DNA from: Pseudomonadota bacterium
GTDB taxonomy: Bacteria; Pseudomonadota; Gammaproteobacteria; Burkholderiales; Burkholderiaceae_D
DNA: 10,376 nucleotides
Direction of reading: 5' to 3'
Assembly (NCBI GenBank): GCA_023392035.1
Contig: JAEVZY010000034.1
Span: 1-10,376, forward strand
The notes beneath the pieces were generated by a model that was given only the letters and a program-made list of their open reading frames with translations, was not told where the DNA came from and searched no databases. The number at the start of each line of letters is the position of its first letter. Positions within the stretch are counted from its first letter, which is position 1. This document shows positions 1 to 5,306 of the stretch, piece by piece. The position numbers and the translations under genes were made by a program.

Positions 1-443
1 CGATCGGCGTCTTGATGGACGGCTTCGGCTTCAATGGCCTGATGGAAAAGCTCGGTATAGAGCGGCGCTTGCTGACCGCAGGCGAGAACAAGGGCTTTCT
101 CGATCCCTTCAGCCCGCAAACCGCCAAGCAGAAGGAATACGCACTGGGCATGCTCAATGAGGTGCATCAGCAGTTCATTTCCGCGGTGCGCCAGGGACGC
201 GGCAAACGCTTGAAAGAAACCCCGGAAATGTTTTCCGGCCTGTTCTGGACCGGCGCCCGCGCGGTTGAAATGGGGCTGGCCGACGATTTCGGCACGGTCG
301 ATACCGTGGCGCGCAATGTGGTGAAGGCCGAAGATATCGTCGACTACACCGTGCACGAGAATTTGCCGGAGCGTGTGCTCAAGCGCTTTGGGGCGGCGGC
401 GGCCAGCGGCGCGGTCAGGGCCTTGGGACAATCGCTGCGCTGA
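1..443 (+). CDS. sppA: S49 family signal peptide peptidase, C-terminal part (5' end outside window)
   Basis: This is the C-terminal 146 residues of a serine protease of the SppA/S49 family. These membrane-bound enzymes degrade signal peptides left after protein export. The frame is open from base 3 with no start in the window, so the gene begins upstream; the apparent TTG/ATG at 12-17 is internal. Visible family features are DGFGFNGLMEKLG near the start and then TAGENKGFLDPFSP. The Lys of that second motif (codon at 90-92) aligns with the catalytic lysine of the SppA Ser/Lys dyad, by comparison with the SGKYK motif of B. subtilis SppA. GRGKRLKETPEMFSGLFW and GLADDFGTVD follow, both typical of the proteobacterial short form. 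The catalytic serine lies outside the window. The gene ends at TGA 441-443, about 80 bp before a strong hairpin terminator. Family assignment is firm; the substrate is inferred. Confidence 0.9.
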   Translation, partial: IGVLMDGFGFNGLMEKLGIERRLLTAGENKGFLDPFSPQTAKQKEYALGMLNEVHQQFISAVRQGRGKRLKETPEMFSGLFWTGARAVEMGLADDFGTVDTVARNVVKAEDIVDYTVHENLPERVLKRFGAAAASGAVRALGQSLR

Positions 444-744
444 GTCCGCAAAAAGCTTGCCAGAGCGCGGCCCTGGCATACGCGGTCTGGAAAAACGCGG
501 CCGAGAAAAACGCGGCCACAAATGCAAAACGGCGGTGTTGCGCCGCCGTTTTGCGGGCCCTGCAACAGGGCCAAGAGGACAGGAAGCCACGCTTCCCGGG
601 CAGCACAATCAATGCTGCCGTCCGGATGGCATTTGGCCATACTTCACCGGCGCCATCGCTTCCAATATAGCCAAGCAGCCGGTGAGCGCAAGGTCAAACC
701 GTAAAAGCGCAATGAAGATTTTCAGGCGCGCCGCGTCCTGATTT
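444..744. other. Non-coding convergent intergenic region with a run of small hairpins
   Basis: No convincing gene lies here. Besides the terminator at 524-554 there are several exact inverted repeats: GGCCCTG/CAGGGCC (556-562/566-572), GGAAGC/GCTTCC (582-587/591-596), GGCAGC/GCTGCC (599-604/614-619), ATGGC/GCCAT (626-630/636-640) and TCACCGGC/GCCGGTGA (644-651/678-685). Bases 490-502 and 505-517 are an exact 13-nt direct repeat, GAAAAACGCGGCC. On the minus strand a TATATT (669-664) lies 16 nt after TTGCGC (691-686), a weak promoter candidate that would give an RNA of about 130 nt ending at the terminator. Alternatively this is simply the structured 3'UTR of the maf operon. A 98-codon minus-strand frame starting at 640 runs straight through the terminator and into sppA, so I do not call it as a gene. 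Confidence 0.4.
524..554. terminator. Strong bidirectional intrinsic-terminator-type hairpin between convergent genes
   Basis: A perfect 12-bp inverted repeat has arms GCAAAACGGCGG (524-535) and CCGCCGTTTTGC (543-554) with a 7-nt loop. The GC-rich core is followed by TTTT within the stem on both strands, as in bidirectional terminators. It would end sppA transcripts on the plus strand and maf/methyltransferase transcripts on the minus strand. There is no long T-run outside the stem, so its efficiency is uncertain. Confidence 0.7.
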
Positions 745-1488
745 TCAAGCGGCAAGAAAGAGGAACACCGCCGGCTGCTTGTGCAGCTCGGCCCCCGCTT
801 GCGGCATTGCCGCCTTCCACTTTCCGGCGTTCATGGTGCGCACGATTTCCGTCTCGAGACTGAGATTGCGCGCCACGCAAATCATGGTTTGTGCATTGCA
901 GTGATTGGCCAGCGCTTCCAGCAAGGCGGCGTTGCGATAGGGCGTCTCGATGAAGATCTGGGTCTGCTTTTCCTGGCGCGAGCGCTGCTCAAGCAACTTG
1001 ATGCGCTTGGCGCGTTCGGCGGCATCCACCGGCAGGTAGCCATTGAAGGCGAAGCTTTGTCCGTTCAGGCCGCTGGCCATCAATGCAAGAAGAATGGACG
1101 AGGGGCCGACCAGCGGCTGCACGGTGATGCCCTGCAGGTGCGCGGCCCGCACCAGGTCGGCGCCGGGATCGGCCACGGCCGGCACGCCCGCTTCGGACAA
1201 CAGGCCGGCATCGCGGCCTGCCGCCAGCGGCTTGAGCAAATCAGGAATGCGCGCGGCCGGCGTGCGCACATTCAGTTCTTCGATCTGTACTTGCTGAATC
1301 GGCTGCGCCAGCGGGTGGCTGCGATCGACCGATTTCAAAAAGGCGCGCGCGGTCTTGGCATTTTCGGCAATGAAGTAATCCAGACGGGCGGCGATCGCCA
1401 GCACACTGGCCGGCATCACCAGGAGCGGATCGCCGCTCTCGCCGGGCGAGGCCAGCACATTGGGCACCAGGAACAGGCGGCCGGCCAT
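745..1488 (-). CDS. RsmI-like SAM-dependent methyltransferase (tetrapyrrole methylase fold)
   Basis: This 247-residue protein belongs to the tetrapyrrole (corrin/porphyrin) methylase superfamily. It resembles RsmI, the 16S rRNA cytidine-1402 2'-O-methyltransferase, but is probably a shorter paralogue. Visible motifs are GRLFLVPNVLASPG at the N-terminus, LLSEAGVPAVADPGADLV (96-113), PLVGPSS (125-131), ASGLNGQSFAFNGYLP (138-153) and FIETPYRN (179-186). The SEAG/DPG/GPSS blocks are the SAM-binding signature of the fold. It lacks the usual RsmI GNL.D motif near the start and the C-terminal extension that brings RsmI to about 285 residues. The ATG at 1488 is chosen because it overlaps the maf stop (TGATG), which suggests translational coupling; an in-frame start 15 codons upstream would extend into maf. 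The substrate is unknown: rRNA methylation is an inference from family, not something visible here. Confidence 0.8.
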   Translation of the reverse strand: MAGRLFLVPNVLASPGESGDPLLVMPASVLAIAARLDYFIAENAKTARAFLKSVDRSHPLAQPIQQVQIEELNVRTPAARIPDLLKPLAAGRDAGLLSEAGVPAVADPGADLVRAAHLQGITVQPLVGPSSILLALMASGLNGQSFAFNGYLPVDAAERAKRIKLLEQRSRQEKQTQIFIETPYRNAALLEALANHCNAQTMICVARNLSLETEIVRTMNAGKWKAAMPQAGAELHKQPAVFLFLAA

Positions 1489-2093
1489 CAGCTTTGAAAA
1501 AAGGAAATGCCGGCGCGCCGCAACATGCTGCACAGGGCAATCAGGGGCAGGCCGGTGAGGGCGGTCGGATCGTCGCTTTCCAGCTTTTCAAGCAGGGCAA
1601 TGCCCAGTGCTTCATTTTTTGCACTGCCGGCCACGTCATATGGTTGCTCGATGTGCAGGTAGGCCTCCAGTTCGGCATCGGGCAGATCGCGAAAATGCAC
1701 CAGGGTTCGAACTTCTTCTTCCTGCAGCGGCAGGCGGGCCTCGGCTCGTGCGTCCAGCAGGCACAGCGCAGTATGGAATACCACTGAGCGGCCGCGCATG
1801 CGCTGCAATTGTTCCAGTGCGCGCTCGTGTGAACCTGGCTTGCCGATCTGCAGTCCATCCAGCGTGGCGACTTGGTCGGAGCCAATCACCAGGGCGCCGG
1901 GATGATGTTTGGCGATGGCTTGCGCTTTCTCGCGCGCCAACCGGCGCGCGGTAAGGTCCGGCGCCTCGTTCGGGCGCGGGGTTTCGTCTATCTCCGGGGC
2001 GTGCGCTTCAAATGGCAAGTGCAATCGCGCCAAAAGTTCCTGGCGATAGCGGGAACTGGAGGCCAGGATCAGGCGCAAGGCGGGCTGGGTCAT
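1488..2093 (-). CDS. maf: Maf family nucleotide pyrophosphatase, YceF type (probable 7-methyl-GTP pyrophosphatase)
   Basis: This 201-residue cytoplasmic house-cleaning enzyme hydrolyses non-canonical or modified nucleoside triphosphates to monophosphates. Motifs in order are LILASSSRYR (8-17, the Maf signature loop), APEIDETPR (32-40), IGSDQV (70-75, with the catalytic Asp73), GKP (84-86), PYDVAGS (151-157) and LTGLPLIALCSMLRR (179-193). The GSDQV loop, rather than the ADT form, and the VHFRDLP segment match E. coli YceF, the 7-methyl-GTP-preferring branch, rather than YhdE (dTTP/UTP). Substrate preference is inferred from that. The start is the ATG at 2093: the frame stays open far upstream, but that part lies antisense to yceD and has no Maf similarity. 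No clear Shine-Dalgarno precedes it. Divergence of this gene from yceD-rpmF-plsX-fab is conserved in E. coli. Confidence 0.93.
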   Translation of the reverse strand: MTQPALRLILASSSRYRQELLARLHLPFEAHAPEIDETPRPNEAPDLTARRLAREKAQAIAKHHPGALVIGSDQVATLDGLQIGKPGSHERALEQLQRMRGRSVVFHTALCLLDARAEARLPLQEEEVRTLVHFRDLPDAELEAYLHIEQPYDVAGSAKNEALGIALLEKLESDDPTALTGLPLIALCSMLRRAGISFFQS

Positions 2094-2116
2094 GCGAAGA
2101 AAAGAAGCAGGGAAGA

Positions 2117-2146
2117 AAAGCCCCGGAAAATGCCATCCGAGGCTTT
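2117..2146 (-). promoter_or_regulatory. Terminator-like hairpin in the maf 5' leader (possible attenuator)
   Basis: Bases 2117-2126 (AAAGCCCCGG) and 2137-2146 (CCGAGGCTTT) form a 10-bp stem with one mismatch and a 10-nt loop. Read on the minus strand, the stem is followed by a TTTTCTTCC tract, so it resembles a weak intrinsic terminator between the maf promoter candidate (around 2170) and the maf start (2093). Only the inverted repeat is seen; attenuation is inference. Confidence 0.3.
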
Positions 2147-2174
2147 GACTGGTAAGGGAAAACGCTGATATTAT
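2145..2174 (+). promoter_or_regulatory. Sigma-70-type promoter for yceD and the downstream rpmF-plsX-fab cluster
   Basis: TTGACT (2145-2150, 5 of 6 to consensus) lies 18 bp before TATTAT (2169-2174, 5 of 6). Transcription would start near 2181, giving a leader of about 45 nt before the yceD ATG at 2227. This is the best sigma-70 match I found in the window. An inverted repeat, GGAAAAC (2157-2163) and GTTTTCC (2180-2186), brackets the -10 box and could be an operator. Confidence 0.65.
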
Positions 2175-2178
2175 CGCA
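2170..2178 (-). promoter_or_regulatory. Extended -10 promoter candidate for maf
   Basis: On the minus strand, TGCGATAAT (2178 to 2170) is an extended -10 element: TG, one base, then GATAAT, 5 of 6 to consensus. No good -35 is seen, which is tolerable for extended -10 promoters. It overlaps the yceD -10 box almost completely, so the two promoters would exclude one another. Confidence 0.4.
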
Positions 2179-2226
2179 GGTTTTCCGGATTCTCCGTCCG
2201 AAGTTCGTTCACCTCCGAGAGCCGCC

Positions 2227-2730
2227 ATGCAGTCCGTGGAAGTCGATGCCTTCGAGTTTTGTCGCAGCAAAGACAGGCGCCAGGGGCAAGCGCAGGTCAG
2301 CGATCTGTCGCGCCTGGCCGCGGAAACCGCGGACGGCAGCGGCCAGTTGGCGTGGGCTGTGCAAGGCGGCAGCGATGGCCATGGCAATCCTGCCATGGAA
2401 CTGTCGGTGCAAGGCGATGTGCGGCTGCAATGCCAGCGCTGCCTGCAGCCGCTGGACTTCCACATCGATTCGGCCGCCAGCGTTGTGGTGGCGCGTGATG
2501 AGGAAAGCGCCGATGCGCTGGATGAGCAGTTGGCTGAAGAAGAAGCCGAGGTGATCGTCGGTTCGCAAACGCTGAACCTGCTCGCTTTGGTGGAGGATGA
2601 GGCGCTGCTGGCGCTGCCCGCCGCTCCGCGCCATGAAGCTTGCGCGCTGAAGGCGCAAGCGGAACCGGCCGCTGAAGCAAGCGGTAAAAAAGAATCTCCG
2701 TTTGCCGTGCTCGGCAAACTGAAGCGCTGA
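2227..2730 (+). CDS. yceD: YceD / DUF177 family protein (23S rRNA accumulation protein)
   Basis: This 167-residue protein of the DUF177 family is known from E. coli and plants to be needed for normal 23S rRNA accumulation; its molecular mechanism is not settled. Visible features are GDVRLQCQRCLQPLDF (63-78) with the conserved CxxC pair Cys69 and Cys72, an acidic stretch DEQLAEEEAEVIV (99-111), the NLLALVEDEALLALPAAPRH segment (117-136), His136 and Cys139, and the typical C-terminal SPFAVLGKLKR. The four Cys/His positions could bind metal, but this is inference. The start is the first ATG after the promoter; only a weak GAG-type ribosome site precedes it. It is the first gene of the rpmF-plsX-fab cluster, as in E. 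coli, and ends 137 bp before rpmF, a gap that contains a strong hairpin. Confidence 0.92.
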   Translation: MQSVEVDAFEFCRSKDRRQGQAQVSDLSRLAAETADGSGQLAWAVQGGSDGHGNPAMELSVQGDVRLQCQRCLQPLDFHIDSAASVVVARDEESADALDEQLAEEEAEVIVGSQTLNLLALVEDEALLALPAAPRHEACALKAQAEPAAEASGKKESPFAVLGKLKR

Positions 2731-2769
2731 ACGCCAGCTCGACGTTCAGCCTGGACTGATTTTCGAGCG

Positions 2770-2793
2770 GGGCCGGGACCCAGGTTCCGGCCC
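2770..2793 (+). promoter_or_regulatory. Very stable GC hairpin between yceD and rpmF
   Basis: Bases 2770-2780 (GGGCCGGGACC) pair with 2783-2793 (GGTTCCGGCCC), with a single G-U pair. Opening the innermost pair leaves a 10-bp stem with a 4-nt CCAG loop. No T-run follows, so it is not an ordinary intrinsic terminator. It may be an mRNA processing or stability element separating yceD from rpmF. The function is inferred; the inverted repeat is directly visible. Confidence 0.5.
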
Positions 2794-2831
2794 AAGCGGC
2801 GTGCCCGAGGGAATTTCCACCGGGACGCCTG

Positions 2832-2840
2832 TGTTACACT
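2832..2840 (+). promoter_or_regulatory. Possible extended -10 promoter upstream of rpmF
   Basis: TGTTACACT (2832-2840) reads as TG, one base, then TACACT, 4 of 6 to the -10 consensus. Only a poor -35 (TTTCCA, 2814-2819, spacing 15) is present. In E. coli several promoters feed this cluster from within or near yceD, so an internal promoter is plausible, but the match is modest. Confidence 0.35.
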
Positions 2841-2867
2841 TTCGCACCTTTCGATTCAGGAGTCATC

Positions 2868-3056
2868 ATGGCTGTCCAGCAGAACAAGAAGTCGCCGTCC
2901 AAGCGCGGCATGCATCGCTCGCACGACGCGCTCGACACGAACGCACTTGCGATCGCTGTCGATCCCGCCACCGGTGAAGTGCATCGCCGTCATCACATCT
3001 CGTCCACCGGCATGTACCGTGGCCGCAAGGTCCTGAAGACCAAGAACGACGAGTAA
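2868..3056 (+). CDS. rpmF: 50S ribosomal protein L32
   Basis: This 62-residue basic protein of the large ribosomal subunit begins AVQQNKKSPSKRGMHRSHDAL, the characteristic L32 N-terminus. It continues with EVHRRHHISSTGMYRGRKVL (37-56), the conserved C-terminal core. No cysteines are present, so it is the zinc-free form, as in E. coli. It is slightly longer than the 57-residue E. coli protein, mostly at the C-terminal tail. A strong Shine-Dalgarno AGGAG (2858-2862) sits 5 nt before the ATG, the proper spacing for a highly expressed gene. It lies between yceD and plsX, the conserved arrangement linking ribosome assembly to lipid synthesis. A 156-bp gap with stem-loops follows before plsX. Confidence 0.98.
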   Translation: MAVQQNKKSPSKRGMHRSHDALDTNALAIAVDPATGEVHRRHHISSTGMYRGRKVLKTKNDE

Positions 3057-3081
3057 GCACCATCCAGTCGCACAAAAGATG

Positions 3082-3140
3082 CGGCGCCCGGGCCCAGGCA
3101 TGAAAGCCATGCATTGCAGCCAACGCGGCGCCGTTCTTTC
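3082..3140 (+). terminator. Terminator-like stem with short T-rich tail after rpmF (weak)
   Basis: CGGCGCC (3082-3088) pairs exactly with GGCGCCG (3127-3133). It encloses a smaller hairpin, GCATG/CATGC (3098-3102/3108-3112), and TTCTTT follows directly. This could partly end transcription after rpmF, so that ribosomal protein output exceeds that of the lipid genes. The long enclosed segment makes it weaker than a classic terminator; the role is inferred. Confidence 0.35.
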
Positions 3141-3171
3141 CATGTCCGGCAAGCTTTTCCCTGTCATCCAG

Positions 3172-3206
3172 GATCAGCCACGGCCTTCGGCCATCGCGGC
3201 CTGATC
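3172..3206 (+). promoter_or_regulatory. Stem-loop occupying the plsX ribosome-binding region
   Basis: GATCAG (3172-3177) pairs with CTGATC (3201-3206), and inside it GGCC (3182-3185) pairs with GGCC (3189-3192) over a TTC loop. The outer stem ends six bases before the plsX ATG at 3213, where a Shine-Dalgarno would be expected; none is visible. This suggests structure-limited translation of plsX, or unannotated control. Pairing is seen, regulation is inferred. Confidence 0.4.
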
Positions 3207-3212
3207 AGCGCA

Positions 3213-4289
3213 ATGACAATCCAGATCTCCATTGATTGCATGGGGGGCGACCACGGCCCTTCCGTTACCGTGCCCGCGGCCATTGCCTTCGTCAATGCCG
3301 AGCCGGAGGCTGCACTGCTCCTGGTCGGGCGCGAAGAAGTGATCGCCGCCGAACTGGCGCGGCACAAGGCGCAGAACCATCCACGACTGTCCATCGTCAA
3401 CGCCACGGAAGTGGTGGCCATGGACGATCCGCTGGAAGTGGCCATGCGCAAGAAGAAAGATTCATCGATGCGGGTGGCGATCAGCCTGGTCAAGGATGGC
3501 CAGGCTGCGGCCTGCGTTTCGGCCGGCAATACCGGCGCGCTGATGGCGGTCTCGCGCTACCTGCTCAAGACTCTGCCCGGTGTCGACCGTCCCGCCATCT
3601 GCACCATCCTGCCCAATCAGAAGGGCGGCCCGACCTACATGCTGGACCTGGGCGCCAACGTCGACTGCGAGCCGCAGCACTTGCACCAGTTCGCCCTGTC
3701 GGGCTCGGCACTGGTGGCGGCGGTGGAAGAAAAGCCGCGTCCCACGGTCGGCCTGTTGAATGTGGGCGAGGAAGACATCAAGGGCAATGACGTGGTCAAG
3801 CAGACCGCGGTGCTGCTGCGCGCCGACCATGAAAAAGGCCTGCTCAATTTCCACGGCAACGTCGAAGGCAACGACATCTACCAGGGCACGACCGATATCG
3901 TGGTCTGCGACGGCTTTGTCGGCAACGTGGTGCTGAAAGCCTCCGAAGGCCTGGGGCGCTTCGTGAAGAATGCGCTGACGGCTGAGTTCAAGAGCAGCCC
4001 GCTCAACATGCTGGGCGCCTTCATCGCCCGCGGCGCGATCCGCTCCTTTTCGCGCCGAATGAATCCCTCTCAATATAACGGCGCCAGCCTGCTCGGGCTG
4101 CGCGGACTTGTGTTCAAGAGCCACGGCGGCGAGAATGCCTACGGTTTTGAATGCGCAATCCGCCGCGCCTTCGAGGCGGCGCGCCATGATGTGCTGGCGC
4201 GCATCTCGACCACCATCGGGCAGTGGATGCCCCAACAAGACAATGACACGGGAGCGGCATCCCGGCCTGACCAGAAGACAACCGCATGA
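3213..4289 (+). CDS. plsX: Phosphate acyltransferase PlsX (acyl-ACP:phosphate transacylase)
   Basis: PlsX converts long-chain acyl-ACP and phosphate to acyl-phosphate, the acyl donor used by PlsY in phosphatidic acid synthesis. It is a peripheral membrane/cytoplasmic enzyme. The 358 residues match the family length (356 in E. coli). Motifs are ISIDCMGGDHGP (5-16), the standard N-terminus, then CVSAGNTGAL (101-110), PNQKGGPTYMLDLGAN (134-149), LLNVGEE (181-187), NFHGNVEGNDI (212-222), VCDGFVGNVVLK (231-242) and GASLLGLRG (290-298). The ATG at 3213 is chosen because homologues start with this MTIxISIDCMGGDHGP sequence; the open frame extends to 3114 but that extension has no family similarity. 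No Shine-Dalgarno is visible and a stem-loop fills the site. The stop overlaps the fabH start as ATGA (4286-4289), implying coupled translation. The last 16 or so residues are polar and probably disordered. Confidence 0.97.
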   Translation: MTIQISIDCMGGDHGPSVTVPAAIAFVNAEPEAALLLVGREEVIAAELARHKAQNHPRLSIVNATEVVAMDDPLEVAMRKKKDSSMRVAISLVKDGQAAACVSAGNTGALMAVSRYLLKTLPGVDRPAICTILPNQKGGPTYMLDLGANVDCEPQHLHQFALSGSALVAAVEEKPRPTVGLLNVGEEDIKGNDVVKQTAVLLRADHEKGLLNFHGNVEGNDIYQGTTDIVVCDGFVGNVVLKASEGLGRFVKNALTAEFKSSPLNMLGAFIARGAIRSFSRRMNPSQYNGASLLGLRGLVFKSHGGENAYGFECAIRRAFEAARHDVLARISTTIGQWMPQQDNDTGAASRPDQKTTA

Positions 4290-5272
4290 CCATCTACAGC
4301 AAAATCATCGGCACCGGCAGCTATCTGCCGCCCCGGCGCGTGACCAACCAGCAATTGGCCGATCAGCTCGCCAAAGACGGCATCGAGACTTCCGATGAAT
4401 GGATCGTCAGCCGCAGCGGCATCTCCGCCCGCCATTTCGCCGACGAGGGTGTGCTGTCCTCCGACCTGGCGGTACAAGCCGGCAAGCGCGCGCTGGAAGC
4501 GGCCGGACTCATGCCTTCCGAAATCGATCTGGTGATCGTCGCCACGTCCACGCCTGACTTCCTGGGCGGTTTTCCCAGCACCGCTTGCGTGGTGCAGCGC
4601 AAACTGGAAATGGCCAATGAAAGCGCGGCGTTCGACGTGCAGGCGGTGTGCAGCGGTTTTGTCTACGCGATTTCGATTGCCGACAGCTTCATCAAGTCGG
4701 GCGCCCACAAGCGGGTCTTGATCATCGGCGCCGAAGTGTTCTCGCGCATCCTCGACTTCAAGGACCGCGGCACCTGCGTGCTGTTTGGCGATGGCGCCGG
4801 CGCCATCGTGATGGAAGCTTCCGATCAGCCGGGCGTGCTGGCTTCCAAGCTGCATTCCGACGGCCGTTATGCCGACATCCTGTATTTGCCGGGCACGGTC
4901 AGCAAGGGTGCGCTGGCTGGCAGCGGCTATCTCCACATGGATGGCCCGGCTGTGTTCAAGCTGGCGGTGTCGGTGCTGGAAAAAGTGGCCAATGAAACCC
5001 TGGCCGCGGCTGGCATGCAGTCTTCCGAAATCGATTGGCTGGTGCCGCACCAGGCCAATATCCGCATCATGCAGGGCACCGCCAAAAAGATGGGCCTGCC
5101 CATGGAAAAACTGGTGGTCACCGTCGATCAGCATGGCAATACCTCGGCCGCTTCCATTCCGCTGGCGCTGGACGCCGCGGTACGCGATGGCCGCATCAAG
5201 CCGGGCCAGCACGTGATGCTGGAAGGCGTGGGCGGCGGCTTCACCTGGGGCGCCGTGCTGTTGCGCATGTAA
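4286..5272 (+). CDS. fabH: Beta-ketoacyl-ACP synthase III (FabH)
   Basis: FabH starts type II fatty acid synthesis by condensing acetyl-CoA (or another short acyl-CoA) with malonyl-ACP. The 328-residue thiolase-fold protein has the complete Cys-His-Asn triad: Cys122 in DVQAVCSGFVYA (117-128), His255 in VPHQANIRI (253-261) and Asn285 in QHGNTSAAS (282-290). Other family marks are DEWIVSRSGI (37-46, ACP/CoA-binding side), GAEVFSRILDF (148-158), VLFGDGAGA (165-173) and the C-terminal LEGVGGGFTWGAVLLR (312-327). The start overlaps the plsX stop by ATGA, and homologues start here (MTxYSKIIGTGSYLP). A 34-nt gap separates it from fabD. All catalytic residues are present, so it should be active; primer preference cannot be read from the sequence. 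Confidence 0.98.
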   Translation: MTIYSKIIGTGSYLPPRRVTNQQLADQLAKDGIETSDEWIVSRSGISARHFADEGVLSSDLAVQAGKRALEAAGLMPSEIDLVIVATSTPDFLGGFPSTACVVQRKLEMANESAAFDVQAVCSGFVYAISIADSFIKSGAHKRVLIIGAEVFSRILDFKDRGTCVLFGDGAGAIVMEASDQPGVLASKLHSDGRYADILYLPGTVSKGALAGSGYLHMDGPAVFKLAVSVLEKVANETLAAAGMQSSEIDWLVPHQANIRIMQGTAKKMGLPMEKLVVTVDQHGNTSAASIPLALDAAVRDGRIKPGQHVMLEGVGGGFTWGAVLLRM

Positions 5273-5306
5273 GACCCAAACACCAACTCATTTACGGATT
5301 GCTTTC

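Noticed and set aside
344..640. Minus-strand 98-codon open frame starting ATG 640 (MAKCHPDGSIDC...)
   Set aside because: It runs through the strong terminator hairpin and about 100 bp into the antisense of sppA, and resembles no family I know. If this interval does anything it is more likely RNA.
781..1497. 238-codon plus-strand frame opposite the RsmI-like gene
   Set aside because: The minus-strand frame has clear family motifs; this one is its shadow.
2094..2795. Long N-terminal extension of the maf frame (234 extra codons)
   Set aside because: It is antisense to yceD, low-complexity, and lacks Maf similarity. Maf homologues start at the ATG at 2093.
3114..3212. 33-codon N-terminal extension of plsX
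   Set aside because: The sequence before MTIQISIDCMGGDHGP is not PlsX-like and covers intergenic stem-loops.
4139..5212. 357-codon minus-strand open frame opposite fabH
   Set aside because: It is a His/Gly/Ala-rich shadow frame produced by the GC-biased third codon positions of fabH. No motif.
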